Shown here: one piece after another, positions 52,651 to 61,338 of the stretch
How the letters are laid out: every line of letters begins with the position of its first letter
How positions within the stretch are numbered: the first letter of the stretch is position 1
NCBI RefSeq assembly: GCF_001544535.1
Contig: NZ_FCON02000020.1
Coordinates: forward strand, 31,178 to 95,177
DNA length: 64,000 bases
Reading direction: 5' to 3'
DNA from: Caballeronia choica
GTDB lineage: Bacteria > Pseudomonadota > Gammaproteobacteria > Burkholderiales > Burkholderiaceae
Translations under genes and position numbers: made by a program
Notes under the pieces: model-generated
Told to the model about the DNA's origin: nothing
Seen by the model: only the letters and a program-made list of their open reading frames with translations
The model's database searches: none

Positions 52651-53073
52651 TCAGTTCGCGCGCTGCAGGCGACGGTAGATATTGTTGGCGTACACAAGCT
52701 GCTTGCTCGAGGAGACGGCGTTGTAGGCACCGACCGCCTTCCACGTTGCACCGAACTGCTTTATGTTCGAGGCAAGGATCCAAGTCCCGACGTAGGCGTT
52801 CACACACTCATCGAAAAGGCGCTGACGCGAAATGCCGAAGCGGGACAGCTTCGGCAGCCAGGAAGAGTTAACCTGCATCAGCCCAATGTCCTCGCTGCCA
52901 TCGCTATTGCGATTGCTCACGTACGGCCGCATACCCGACTCCTGCTGCGCGATTGCGCGAACAAGCTGAACACTCACGCGGTGATACCGGGCGGCGTCAT
53001 CAAGACAATCCGCACGCGCAGATGCCGAGCAAGCCGCGGTGAGCAGCAACGCGAGGTGCATCATTCGATTCAT
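52651..53073 (-). CDS. Lytic transglycosylase (PilT-type)
   Basis: 140 aa with a signal peptide and an SLT domain: AIAQQESGMRP (catalytic Glu), SEDIGLMQVNSSW, and AVGAYNA. It opens peptidoglycan for the pilus. Equivalent to R64 PilT; the symbol is left blank because chromosomal pilT is a different protein. Overlaps the upstream gene by 4 bases. Confidence 0.9.
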   Translation of the reverse strand: MNRMMHLALLLTAACSASARADCLDDAARYHRVSVQLVRAIAQQESGMRPYVSNRNSDGSEDIGLMQVNSSWLPKLSRFGISRQRLFDECVNAYVGTWILASNIKQFGATWKAVGAYNAVSSSKQLVYANNIYRRLQRAN

Positions 53074-54311
53074 GATGCAGGCCTATCAAAGAACTGAACC
53101 TCGTGCTTGCGCACGACGTTCACCACGTTGCCGTCGGCATTCACGATGAATTGATCGGATGTGCCGTTAAACTTGTAGTAGCGGCCCCTCTGCTCCCCCG
53201 TGCCCATTTGGCGGACGTCTGCGACCTTCACGTTCCCCACGGTATCGGCGAATTTGAAGAACGTAGAGCCTTCCTTGTCGAACACCGCTTCCAACCCGGC
53301 GCTGTTCCTCTCGTCAAACGAGTAGATCAACCCTCCAACGCGCGCCACTTCCACGCTCTCGGTGCCGTCCGATACGACAAACTGGTCAGCCCGGTTGAAC
53401 GTCACGACGTTGCTTGACTCGTCCCATTTTGGCTTGAGATTGCGCCCGTCCGAGGTCCGAAAGGACAGCTCTTTTATGGGTCTTTGCGAAAAGCGCATCT
53501 GTATATGGGTGTCGCCGCCGTCTCGAATCGCGAGCGCGCCGAACTTCGATGCCAGCAATGACCCTCGCGCCGGAGGGCTCGTATTCTGTGCCGAAGACTG
53601 AGGCGTCTCCACGGTTGCTGACACCGATCCCGCCACGGTACCCGTCGGCGCCGCGCTGGCCACATAGTTCACTCCGGCAGACTTGGCGGCAACTCGGCGC
53701 AACGTCACGTGATGGCCGTTGAAGTCCACGTCCGCGTACAGGTCGGCGCTGCCGAGCAGACGATCAAGCGACTGCATCCAATTTTCGCCCTCGCGTGTGC
53801 CAAAGTTGAAGTTCGAGGTGAGATCGACGTCCTTTTGCGCCGAACCCGTCCAGCCTTGTGGCACCAGCGCTTTCACCAGTTGCGACAAGGGCAGGTTCGC
53901 GTTCATCGACCGCGTGCTTTCGAGTCGCGGCCGATTACCAATCAGCGCGAGGCGATTCGAGAAGCCGGCGAATCCAATCGGCATATCCCCGTTGGAACTG
54001 CCCCGCTCGCCCGTGAAGCTATTGGCTTTCCTCCAACGCGCTGTGACGCTCGAGCCTCCGACTGAGTAGCTGATCATCTCGGGCGTGCCCGAGACGACGA
54101 CGTACGGACCTTCGGCGTGACCGCCCTCCACCTTCAGGTTTTGTCCTGCGCGCGGTTGTACGTACGTCGAGCTACCATCGTTGAAGACAAGCGCGGGACG
54201 CTCGGCCATGTTGCCGCTGATCTGATAGTCGAAATCGAGCGGATCAGTGCTCGCTGCCAACGCGGACAAGGAAACCGCTGCCAGCGCGGTGAGGGTTAGC
54301 GTGTGCTTCAT
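53070..54311 (-). CDS. TcpQ-domain protein with a repeated beta module
   Basis: 413 aa from the ATG at 54311. Signal peptide, then a TcpQ-like domain (about 130-205: LSQLVKALVPQGW...NFGTREGENWMQSLDRLLG), then a second half with VEVARVGGLIYSFDERN and a C-terminal YYKFNGTSDQFIVNADGNVV that looks like a VirB9/TraO-type beta domain. It sits between two transglycosylase genes and may bridge the T4SS and pilus parts. Not a standard T4SS gene. Confidence 0.65.
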   Translation of the reverse strand: MKHTLTLTALAAVSLSALAASTDPLDFDYQISGNMAERPALVFNDGSSTYVQPRAGQNLKVEGGHAEGPYVVVSGTPEMISYSVGGSSVTARWRKANSFTGERGSSNGDMPIGFAGFSNRLALIGNRPRLESTRSMNANLPLSQLVKALVPQGWTGSAQKDVDLTSNFNFGTREGENWMQSLDRLLGSADLYADVDFNGHHVTLRRVAAKSAGVNYVASAAPTGTVAGSVSATVETPQSSAQNTSPPARGSLLASKFGALAIRDGGDTHIQMRFSQRPIKELSFRTSDGRNLKPKWDESSNVVTFNRADQFVVSDGTESVEVARVGGLIYSFDERNSAGLEAVFDKEGSTFFKFADTVGNVKVADVRQMGTGEQRGRYYKFNGTSDQFIVNADGNVVNVVRKHEVQFFDRPAS

Positions 54312-55159
54312 AGCCCGCGTTCTAATTGAGAGAGATGCTGGATGAAGCGCGCGAGGTACGCGCGGCCCGGCTGAGGATTCGCGCTGTGGTAGTAGGCGAC
54401 AGCCTTCACAGCGGAATGGGTCTTTCGATAGTTTTCGTTGAGGATATCTTCGGCTGCCCGGATGTTGGTGGCGGGCCCAAGCGCATCCCACGGAGACGCA
54501 AAGCGTTTCGCGTGATGGCACCAATGCAGCTGCATCAAACCAACGTCGAAGTCGCACCGCCCGTCGGAAATGAGAAGGCGAACGGCTTTGTAAGCGTCCT
54601 CTCGCGTCCGGAAAAAGAAGCCGCGCCCGGTCACATTCAACGTCCAAGGCCACGCGCGGCCGTTGTAAGCCGATTCGTTAAGCGCGATGCCCGCCAGGAT
54701 TTTCGCGTCAACGCTGGTGCGCATCGCCTCGAAGGGCGCCTGCGCGGAGGCGCAAGCCCATCCACCACGACGCTCGGTAATGGCAGCTTGCGCATCGTCA
54801 TCGAGAACCGCAGGCCGCAACCAACCGCTGCGCACGAGCAGGCTCTGAACGCTTACCGGCGAGCCGTCGACCACCACTGATGCAAAGCCGTCAGTGATCG
54901 GCTCGACAGTTTGACCCTCAAGACGCCGCGCCCATGCGAGAAAGGGTGTCAAACCGCACGCATAGACCGGGGTACCGGGCAGCGTTACGACCGAGCGTTG
55001 GCCGCCTTCAACCGCCACGAACTGCGTGGGGCTGATGACGGTGTTGATGAGCGCGGCTGAAGCTGGCTCACTCAGCGCCGCAAAGAGCGCGGCCGCGACC
55101 GTGTTCGCCACGAGCTTGCTGGCCGCGAGTACATTGACGACAAAGCGCGGCCTAATCAT
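54308..55159 (-). CDS. VirB1-like lytic transglycosylase with extra N-terminal domain
   Basis: 283 aa. SLT motifs in the second half (AGIALNESAYNGR, DVGLMQLHWCHH, VAYYHS). The first 150 residues include a thermonuclease-fold-like stretch (VSVQSLLVRSGWLRPA...AQAAITERRGGWA) not normally part of VirB1. Overlaps virB10 by 8 bases and the TcpQ gene by 4. Confidence 0.82.
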   Translation of the reverse strand: MIRPRFVVNVLAASKLVANTVAAALFAALSEPASAALINTVISPTQFVAVEGGQRSVVTLPGTPVYACGLTPFLAWARRLEGQTVEPITDGFASVVVDGSPVSVQSLLVRSGWLRPAVLDDDAQAAITERRGGWACASAQAPFEAMRTSVDAKILAGIALNESAYNGRAWPWTLNVTGRGFFFRTREDAYKAVRLLISDGRCDFDVGLMQLHWCHHAKRFASPWDALGPATNIRAAEDILNENYRKTHSAVKAVAYYHSANPQPGRAYLARFIQHLSQLERGL

Positions 55160-56396
55160 GGTACGGCTCCATGACGATGTCCTGCGTTACCTGGACGAGG
55201 AACTTCTGCCCCGGGTCAACGGTAATCGTCGGCGGAATGTTCTGATTGCGCTGGAGTACCGCTTGCGCGGTCGCTGCCGCGACTTGACCCGCCGTGTTGC
55301 CGTAGGTTGTCACGCCGTTCGGGCTCGAAGTGGTCGCCGTTTGCGAGTTGCCGTCGAAGGCCTTCAGAAGAACTGCTGTGACGAACCCGGCACCGAAAAT
55401 CTTTAGGAAGTGGTTGTTCACGTCGCCCGAGAAGCCGGCATAGCCGTTTTGATCGGCACCCTGCATGCCGTTAAGCGGCACGCTTTTGCCATTGGGCAAG
55501 CGCAAGCTGATGGATGCGACGAGCAGCCGCTCCTGACCAACCTTGATGTCCGCGCTGTACTGGCCATTGATGAACGAGCCCTTGGGTATCATCAAGCAGT
55601 CACCCATCAAGCTGTCGTAGACGTCCTCGTCGACCATCAGCGCAACGCGACCGGGCTTGTCCGAGTTCAGCCCTTCCACCGTTTTCACGTGGATCGAATG
55701 AGGAGGTGTCAGCGTGCAACCGCGCGAGCGCCCATTGAACGTCGTTTGCTCAATACTGCCCTGCGAAGCCGCTTCTTTCAGGAACGCGCGATCTCGATCC
55801 TCTGGAGCTTGCCCCTGACGCGCGAGCGCGACCGCCATGACGTCCGCAGTGGTGGGCGTCCCAGCGGCGCGCGCCGCGCGGAATTCGTCCAACGTCGGAA
55901 CACCCGAAGGGAGCACCGATGCCTGCTGCGTCGAGTTGCGCGAAGCGCCCGCTTGTTTGAAAACGGACGACGTGTAGATCGTGTCCTCATTTGATTTGCG
56001 TGCAAGCTCGCGCGTGTCGGGATCGTTTTTGCCTAACTCGCTTTGAAAATCGCTGCCCGTCAGCATGGGCTTGACGCTCGGGCGTTGAGCGGCCGCGTCG
56101 GACGCAGCGCGTGCGGCAGCTTCGGCTGCGGCGGCTTCCTGCTGCTGCCGAATGACCTGGTCGATGTCGGAATTCTTCGGCGGTGCTTCCGTGCTGCTTT
56201 TGAGCGCCGCGACCTTCTTTAGGCGTGCGTCTTCCTCAGCTTGATTGCTTGCCTTCAGTTCGTAGAAGAAACCCAACACCCCGATCACGAGGGCGGCCAG
56301 CAGCCCAATACTCATGATCGCGTTTCGAGGGGTCTTGCCTTTGACGAGTTGCGCTTGCTCGGCGCTCGGCTTGGCCGCATCAGATTTGTTGGCCAC
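55152..56396 (-). CDS. virB10: VirB10-type T4SS core protein
   Basis: 414 aa. Cytoplasmic start, one membrane helix (about 28-46), coiled Ala/Glu linker, and the C-terminal TrbI/VirB10 beta-barrel with GCTLTPPHSIHVKTVEGLNSD-type and YAGFSGDVNNHF motifs. It spans both membranes and senses ATPase energy. Starts 3 bases after virB9. Confidence 0.93.
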   Translation of the reverse strand: MANKSDAAKPSAEQAQLVKGKTPRNAIMSIGLLAALVIGVLGFFYELKASNQAEEDARLKKVAALKSSTEAPPKNSDIDQVIRQQQEAAAAEAAARAASDAAAQRPSVKPMLTGSDFQSELGKNDPDTRELARKSNEDTIYTSSVFKQAGASRNSTQQASVLPSGVPTLDEFRAARAAGTPTTADVMAVALARQGQAPEDRDRAFLKEAASQGSIEQTTFNGRSRGCTLTPPHSIHVKTVEGLNSDKPGRVALMVDEDVYDSLMGDCLMIPKGSFINGQYSADIKVGQERLLVASISLRLPNGKSVPLNGMQGADQNGYAGFSGDVNNHFLKIFGAGFVTAVLLKAFDGNSQTATTSSPNGVTTYGNTAGQVAAATAQAVLQRNQNIPPTITVDPGQKFLVQVTQDIVMEPYHD

Positions 56397-56398
56397 GA

Positions 56399-57262
56399 TC
56401 AGAACACCCCGAAAATCCGGCGCCGGCCCCGCGTCACCGTCACTTCTTCCTTGCCCGATTGCAAGACAACCTCCTCGGCGAGACGCTGCAGGACGAGGAA
56501 GTCGCCTCGACGGATAAAGTTGCCGACAACCCGATCGCCGTGATCGTTGATGAACGGGACCGGCCAGGACTGCGCCTTTGCAGGCATGCGCATCCAGAGC
56601 GCGTGGCCATCGTCGAACACAACCTCAGGGGTGAATTCCGCTCGACCATCGACCGTGTAGTCCCAGTTCAGCATGTCCGGAGCGACGTTGATGCTACCGG
56701 CGACGCCGCCGCGCGGGTCCGCGCCCGACGACTCGTCGCGCACGCCTTCCCTCACCATAGGCGCGCGTGGATACTGGAAGCGCACCGTCTGATAGAAAAA
56801 GCCGCCAGCGGGCGACGCGATGAGCGTCAGATCGTATTCGCGCTTGTTCGTCGTCAGGTGCAGCGTGTTCACCAAATCCGCCTTATGCGGTTTGATGAAG
56901 ACGTGGTTCATCTTGTCGTCGTCGATTTCCCATTGAATGCTGTCTCCCATCGCAGGGTCAGCGATAAGCTTCTCGCCCTTCTCCAGCTCGATCGTCGTCA
57001 GTTTCAAGGGGGCTGTCAGGACCCGAAAGATCTGGTCGCGGCTATAGGGGAAGACGCCAATGCGAGCATCGCCCGGCATGGTGAGCGGATCCGCGCCTCC
57101 ATTGAACGGGTTGACCGGGCTCATCGGGTCGCCGACGATCATTGTGTTATTGATTGTCCCCACGTCGGGCACCCTCTTTGCTTCTGCGACCTGCGCGCTG
57201 AGGATCGTGGCCGCGAACGCGAGGATGAGGCCGAGAGCCGGCCGACGGTGTTTTGCGATCAT
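56399..57262 (-). CDS. virB9: VirB9-type T4SS outer-membrane core protein
   Basis: 287 aa from the ATG at 57262. Signal peptide to about residue 28, N-terminal beta domain (FRVLTAPLKLTTIELEKGEK), and C-terminal domain ending VVGNFIRRGDFLVL...EEVVLQSG. Lies 4 bases after virB8. No separate virB7 lipoprotein is seen. Confidence 0.92.
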   Translation of the reverse strand: MIAKHRRPALGLILAFAATILSAQVAEAKRVPDVGTINNTMIVGDPMSPVNPFNGGADPLTMPGDARIGVFPYSRDQIFRVLTAPLKLTTIELEKGEKLIADPAMGDSIQWEIDDDKMNHVFIKPHKADLVNTLHLTTNKREYDLTLIASPAGGFFYQTVRFQYPRAPMVREGVRDESSGADPRGGVAGSINVAPDMLNWDYTVDGRAEFTPEVVFDDGHALWMRMPAKAQSWPVPFINDHGDRVVGNFIRRGDFLVLQRLAEEVVLQSGKEEVTVTRGRRRIFGVF

Positions 57263-57266
57263 GGGA

Positions 57267-57977
57267 TCAAGCTCCACCGGTCCGCTCGAGGCGGAAGAAC
57301 GGTATAAAGATGCCGAATGGGTTCGCGCCAAGCGCGGCGTCCGCAGTCGGCGCAACGATCTGGTAGCGCAGCGTCAGCGCATACGACTTAAGTTCGGGCT
57401 TGCCGGTCGCGCCGGCTTGGGAGGTCGTCGTTGTGAACTCAACGAGAACGGTCTGGTCTTCGAGCAACGCGATGTTGCGCACGTCCACTTCGCGAATCAG
57501 CTTGGGGTTCGCAGTGATCGCTTGAAACGGTGCATCCGACTTAATCCAGTCGCGGAATTGGCTCTGACCGGCGCCGATCATTTGGGCCTTGACCGAGTTG
57601 ATGTTCGCCGTCATCCGCGAGGTTTCGAGACGGTCTGTCAGGACGGGCTCGATCGTGAACCAACGGACCGCCATCTCCTTCATGCTCGTCCGGAGGACTT
57701 GAGCGTCAGGCTTGTACGCGACAAGTTCGGTCACGACTGGATGCCCGCTCACATCGGCCGAGACGCCGACAACACGCGTCACTGACGGCGCCGGTTGGCG
57801 CGTCCACACCGCGCCTGTCGCGACCAGCGCAAGTACGAATGCGACGAGCATCCAATAATTCGCTTCGAGCTTTAGGCGCGTGCTGGTCTCGAAGATGACC
57901 TTGCTTGGATCCTCTTCGGCATACATACCTGGGGCCGTGGCGAGCGCGGCCTGATGCTTGATCTTATAAAGACGCAT
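57267..57977 (-). CDS. virB8: VirB8-type T4SS assembly protein
   Basis: 236 aa. Short cytoplasmic start, one helix (about 40-57), then the VirB8/NTF2-like periplasmic domain (MKEMAVRWFTIEPV, SQFRDWIKS, ALTLRYQIV). First gene of the large minus-strand transfer/pilus run; operator P4 is about 135 bases upstream. Confidence 0.92.
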   Translation of the reverse strand: MRLYKIKHQAALATAPGMYAEEDPSKVIFETSTRLKLEANYWMLVAFVLALVATGAVWTRQPAPSVTRVVGVSADVSGHPVVTELVAYKPDAQVLRTSMKEMAVRWFTIEPVLTDRLETSRMTANINSVKAQMIGAGQSQFRDWIKSDAPFQAITANPKLIREVDVRNIALLEDQTVLVEFTTTTSQAGATGKPELKSYALTLRYQIVAPTADAALGANPFGIFIPFFRLERTGGA

Positions 57978-58108
57978 GGCAACCCTTGATGAATGGCTAC
58001 CATTGAATCAAGTTTTAAGTTGGCGTTTGACGAGAAAGGTGTAGAGATTTAGAGGCCTTTACATAAGCCGATGCGTGGCGTTCCCTGAGCAACGGAGTAC
58101 GCAGAGTA

Positions 58109-58126
58109 GATGTAACGCGTTACATC
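58109..58126. promoter_or_regulatory. Palindromic operator (copy P4) upstream of virB8
   Basis: GATGTAACGCGTTACATC, a perfect 18-bp palindrome. The -35/-10 arrangement of P1/P2 is not found at the same distance on either strand. Confidence 0.72.
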
Positions 58127-58432
58127 GTCTTTCCCAGAAAGACGTCGAAAAACCATCGCCTTTTCGTCACCCGCTCGCTGGCCTCGTTGGTACAAAGACC
58201 TACCGCGTCGATCTTGAAACCACCCAAACAACTGAATAGCTCTTAGGTTCGACCTATCGGATCCAGAGAGACTGTGCATAAGTCCGGCGTGGTTTCAGAC
58301 GATTAGTTGGATGTATCGTTCGCTATGAATTACGTATCGTGCGTTACGGTTCACATGCAAAAGGGGAAAGTCTGCGTTTCTCAACTTATTCAGGGTTTTA
58401 GTCCCATAACACCCAAAAGGCATGGAGTTATG

Positions 58433-58518
58433 CGTGAAACATTCATAGCTTTCGTCGCCTAACCTTTTGATAAAACAAGGATTCCTTCAACCCCTGAAAC
58501 ATTGACTCATGTTTCACG
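58433..58518. repeat. TGAAACAT repeats, parS-like
   Basis: CGTGAAACAT at 58433-58442, TGAAACAT at 58495-58502 and inverted ATGTTTCACG at 58509-58518. The last two form an 8-bp inverted repeat with a 6-base spacer. TGTTTCAC is half of the common bacterial parS palindrome. Likely ParB or ParA binding region. Confidence 0.55.
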
Positions 58519-58544
58519 AAAGTCTTTCTCGCGTCAAAACGTGG

Positions 58545-58644
58545 ACCTCGAGCGCTTCTGTCGTTAGTGTGGCGGACCCCGCATTTCCTCCACGCCACCG
58601 TCCCGGCGCTCAACGGGGAGGACGTTGACCAACCTCGAGCGCTT
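58545..58644 (+). repeat. Duplicated 13-mer before parA
   Basis: ACCTCGAGCGCTT at 58545-58557 and again at 58632-58644, same orientation, 87 bp apart (about eight helical turns). Possible operator pair for parAB autoregulation. Confidence 0.45.
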
Positions 58645-58842
58645 TCTCAAGAAAATGCCCGGAAGGCTTGTCGTGCCTAGGTCTGGGATGGTGCGTCCCC
58701 TAAAAAGTTAACTTGCGTCTTCGAAGTTTACGGCGTACATTTCGACGCAATTCGCCAAACTCTTGTCGTTAATCCACGAAATTGGCGAAAACAAATTGAA
58801 TTGAATATAGCGCTTGATTTCGTCCGAAGGACAAAGGGGCCG

Positions 58843-60081
58843 ATGATGGCTGATGCACGTCTTCGTATCGACAAACCGATTGTATCCATTGCGCCGGCGG
58901 TGAAACATGTACTACCGGGCGTTCCGCTCAGCGACCTGAGAAAGGTCGCCGACCACGCAAGCCAGATGCTCGTCAATGTGCGCGAGAGCATGCTTGCACC
59001 CCATCCCCGCAAGCGCGCGCCAGTCTTTACGACCTCGCAAGTCGCCTCGCTTTGTCGAGTCGATCGAAAAAAAGTCATTTATTCATGGGACAAGCCAGAG
59101 CTTGGACTTCCGCCCGGAACTGCGGCAAACCGCACGCGCGAATTTACGCTTGCCGAAACGCGCCAATGGATCGCGAAGCTCGGTCCGTTCACGAAGCGAC
59201 CGGTGGGGGTGAGGGGGAAAAAAATCGCAATCGGTAACTTCAAGGGCGGCGTCAGTAAAACGACCACGGCCATGACGCTGGCCCAAGGATTGTCTCTTTA
59301 CGGTCGACGCGTGCTGCTGATCGATCTGGATCCGCAGGCTTCTCTTACAGCCCTCACCGGCGTTTTAGCGGACAGCGAGGTGGAGGAAGAACAAACCGTC
59401 CTGCCGCTCGTGTACGGCGATCAGGAAAGCGTGAAATACGCGATTCAGCCCACTTATTGGGACGGCATCGATCTGATTTCGGCGAGTGCCGCCCTGTTCG
59501 GCGCGGAGTTCTTCCTCCCATTCAAGCAGTCGAAGGATCCCCATTTCGAATTTTGGAACGTCCTGAACAAGGGCCTCGCTCCGTGCCTCGATGAGTACGA
59601 CGTCGTAATCATTGACACCCCGCCTGCCCTGTCATACATGACTATCAATGCCTTTATGGCGGCTGATGCCCTCATCGTGCCGACGCCCCCGAGCGCGCTG
59701 GACTACGCCTCGTCCACCCAGTTTTGGAATCTCTTCGCAGATTTGGCGGACAACATGAAGGGGCTGGTGCCGGAGGTCGATCACAAACGGTTCGACTTCA
59801 TCCACGTGCTCCTGGCGAAGGTCGACTCCAGTCTTGCCTCGACGCACGCCGTTCGCGACTGGATCAATAGAACCTACGAGTCTTTCGTTCTTCCCGTTGA
59901 AATTCCTACCACAACGGTGACCGCGAGCGCGGCTGCGGAGTTCGGGACGGTCTACGACATTGCGAAGTACGACGGAAGCACAAGAACGTATCAGCGAGCT
60001 CGCGAAGCATACGACCGTTTCGCTGAAATGATCGATCAGGAGATCGTGGCGCTGTGGGAAGCGCAGAAGGAGTCATTGTGA
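58843..60081 (+). CDS. parA: ParA partition ATPase (type Ia, with N-terminal HTH)
   Basis: 412 aa from the ATG at 58843 (AAAGGGG upstream; a TTG at 58801 is less likely). N-terminal DNA-binding region (FTTSQVASLCRVDRKKVIYSW), deviant Walker A KGGVSKTTT near residues 134-142, LLIDLDPQASL, and VVIIDTPPALS. The length and HTH are those of P1-type ParA that also represses its own operon. Stop overlaps parB (GTGA). Confidence 0.95.
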   Translation: MMADARLRIDKPIVSIAPAVKHVLPGVPLSDLRKVADHASQMLVNVRESMLAPHPRKRAPVFTTSQVASLCRVDRKKVIYSWDKPELGLPPGTAANRTREFTLAETRQWIAKLGPFTKRPVGVRGKKIAIGNFKGGVSKTTTAMTLAQGLSLYGRRVLLIDLDPQASLTALTGVLADSEVEEEQTVLPLVYGDQESVKYAIQPTYWDGIDLISASAALFGAEFFLPFKQSKDPHFEFWNVLNKGLAPCLDEYDVVIIDTPPALSYMTINAFMAADALIVPTPPSALDYASSTQFWNLFADLADNMKGLVPEVDHKRFDFIHVLLAKVDSSLASTHAVRDWINRTYESFVLPVEIPTTTVTASAAAEFGTVYDIAKYDGSTRTYQRAREAYDRFAEMIDQEIVALWEAQKESL

Positions 60082-61088
60082 GCTTTAAAGACAGATTAGC
60101 GGCAAAAACCGCATTGATCGCTCCGGTGGTCGACTCCCCTAACCCACCGCTACCGCGTGAGCCAAAGACCGCTCCAGGCGCGATGATGAAGGCCATGCCG
60201 ATTCTCAAGGAGAAGCAGGCCGAAATTGACGCAATGTCAGCGGCGATGGCCGCTCTCCGGGACCAGATGGCAAACGGCACGAACGGCGCAATGGACATTG
60301 CGCTGGATCAGCTGGTGGAAGTGGCGGGGCGCAGGCGCCATATGTCACCGGAGAAGTTCGCCGAGTTGCGCGAAAACCTTCGACATAACCGACTCATCCA
60401 CCCAATTGTGGTGAGGCGTCTTCCCGATGGGAAGTTCGAAATCATTTCGGGTCACCACCGAATCGACGCGTATAAGGCGCTGGGTCGGCCGATGATCCGA
60501 GCCGTAGCTGACGACGGCAGTGACGACGAGGCTAGCGATGGCGCCTTCTTCGCCAACCTTATGCAGTCTGACCTGACCGATTACGAAAAGTACCTGGGGT
60601 TCAAGGAACGCCAACGCCGCTATCCCACGATGACGCGTGCGCAGCTTGCAGAACAATCCGGCCTGTCTGAGACGGCAATCTCTTTCATTCGGTCGTTCGA
60701 CAACCTTCCCGCATACGTCCTTTCGATCTGTGCCGACCGCCCTTCCCTACTCGGCGCAGGAGCAGCCTTCGCCTTGGCCAATCTCGCGAAGCAGGGCCGG
60801 TCGGATCAGGTTATCTCAGCCGTTCAGAAATTGGCTGCTGGCGAGATCGATCAGGGGCAGACAGTGAAACTCGCTTCGATCGATCCTGCCAGGCCCAAGG
60901 TGGATGCGGCCCCCGTGTCGACAAAAATCCGGCAGGGCAAGGCGGTGTACTGCGAAATGCGCCGAGCGAAGAATGTGGTGCGCCTGCAGTTCAAGTCGGA
61001 AGAGGAAGCTACTCGGGTTCATGCGGAAATCCAACGAGTGTTGGAGGCGGCATCGGGGGCTCAGAAGGGCACGAACGAGACTTCGTGA
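60078..61088 (+). CDS. parB: ParB partition protein
   Basis: 336 aa from a GTG at 60078 (MSFKDRLAAKTA, the common start of this ParB group). Contains VEVAGRRRHMSPEKFAEL, the IISGHHRIDAYKALG box, and an HTH (RAQLAEQSGLSETAISFIRSF). Followed by a terminator. Confidence 0.94.
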   Translation: MSFKDRLAAKTALIAPVVDSPNPPLPREPKTAPGAMMKAMPILKEKQAEIDAMSAAMAALRDQMANGTNGAMDIALDQLVEVAGRRRHMSPEKFAELRENLRHNRLIHPIVVRRLPDGKFEIISGHHRIDAYKALGRPMIRAVADDGSDDEASDGAFFANLMQSDLTDYEKYLGFKERQRRYPTMTRAQLAEQSGLSETAISFIRSFDNLPAYVLSICADRPSLLGAGAAFALANLAKQGRSDQVISAVQKLAAGEIDQGQTVKLASIDPARPKVDAAPVSTKIRQGKAVYCEMRRAKNVVRLQFKSEEEATRVHAEIQRVLEAASGAQKGTNETS

Positions 61089-61169
61089 GAAAAAAACCTT
61101 TAAAATCAACGACGTTACTTTTTAACGCCAGAACGGATACCAAAATGAACTAATCGAACCTAGAAAAAC

Positions 61170-61199
61170 AAAAGCCTCCGGCGGCAACCGAAGGCTTTT
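61170..61199 (+). terminator. Terminator after parB
   Basis: AAAAGCCT...AGGCTTTT with inner CGG/CCG pairs; works in both directions. Confidence 0.75.
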
Positions 61200-61338
61200 G
61201 AATTTGGGCTTGCTGTTGCTTGCCCTGCTGCACTCCCCGGACGGCAAATCCGGCGAAGCACCTCACACCCGGAGTGTAGCGGAACAAGATCGACAGTCAA
61301 GCATTTCAATCCATTTTCATAAAAATGGACCGCCTGAC

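Larger units (their letters stand above)
57978..58842. other. Divergent control region between virB8 and parA
   Basis: No gene supported. It contains P4, a TGAAACAT repeat set and a duplicated 13-mer described separately. It must hold the promoters of both the transfer/pilus operon and parAB. Confidence 0.55.
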
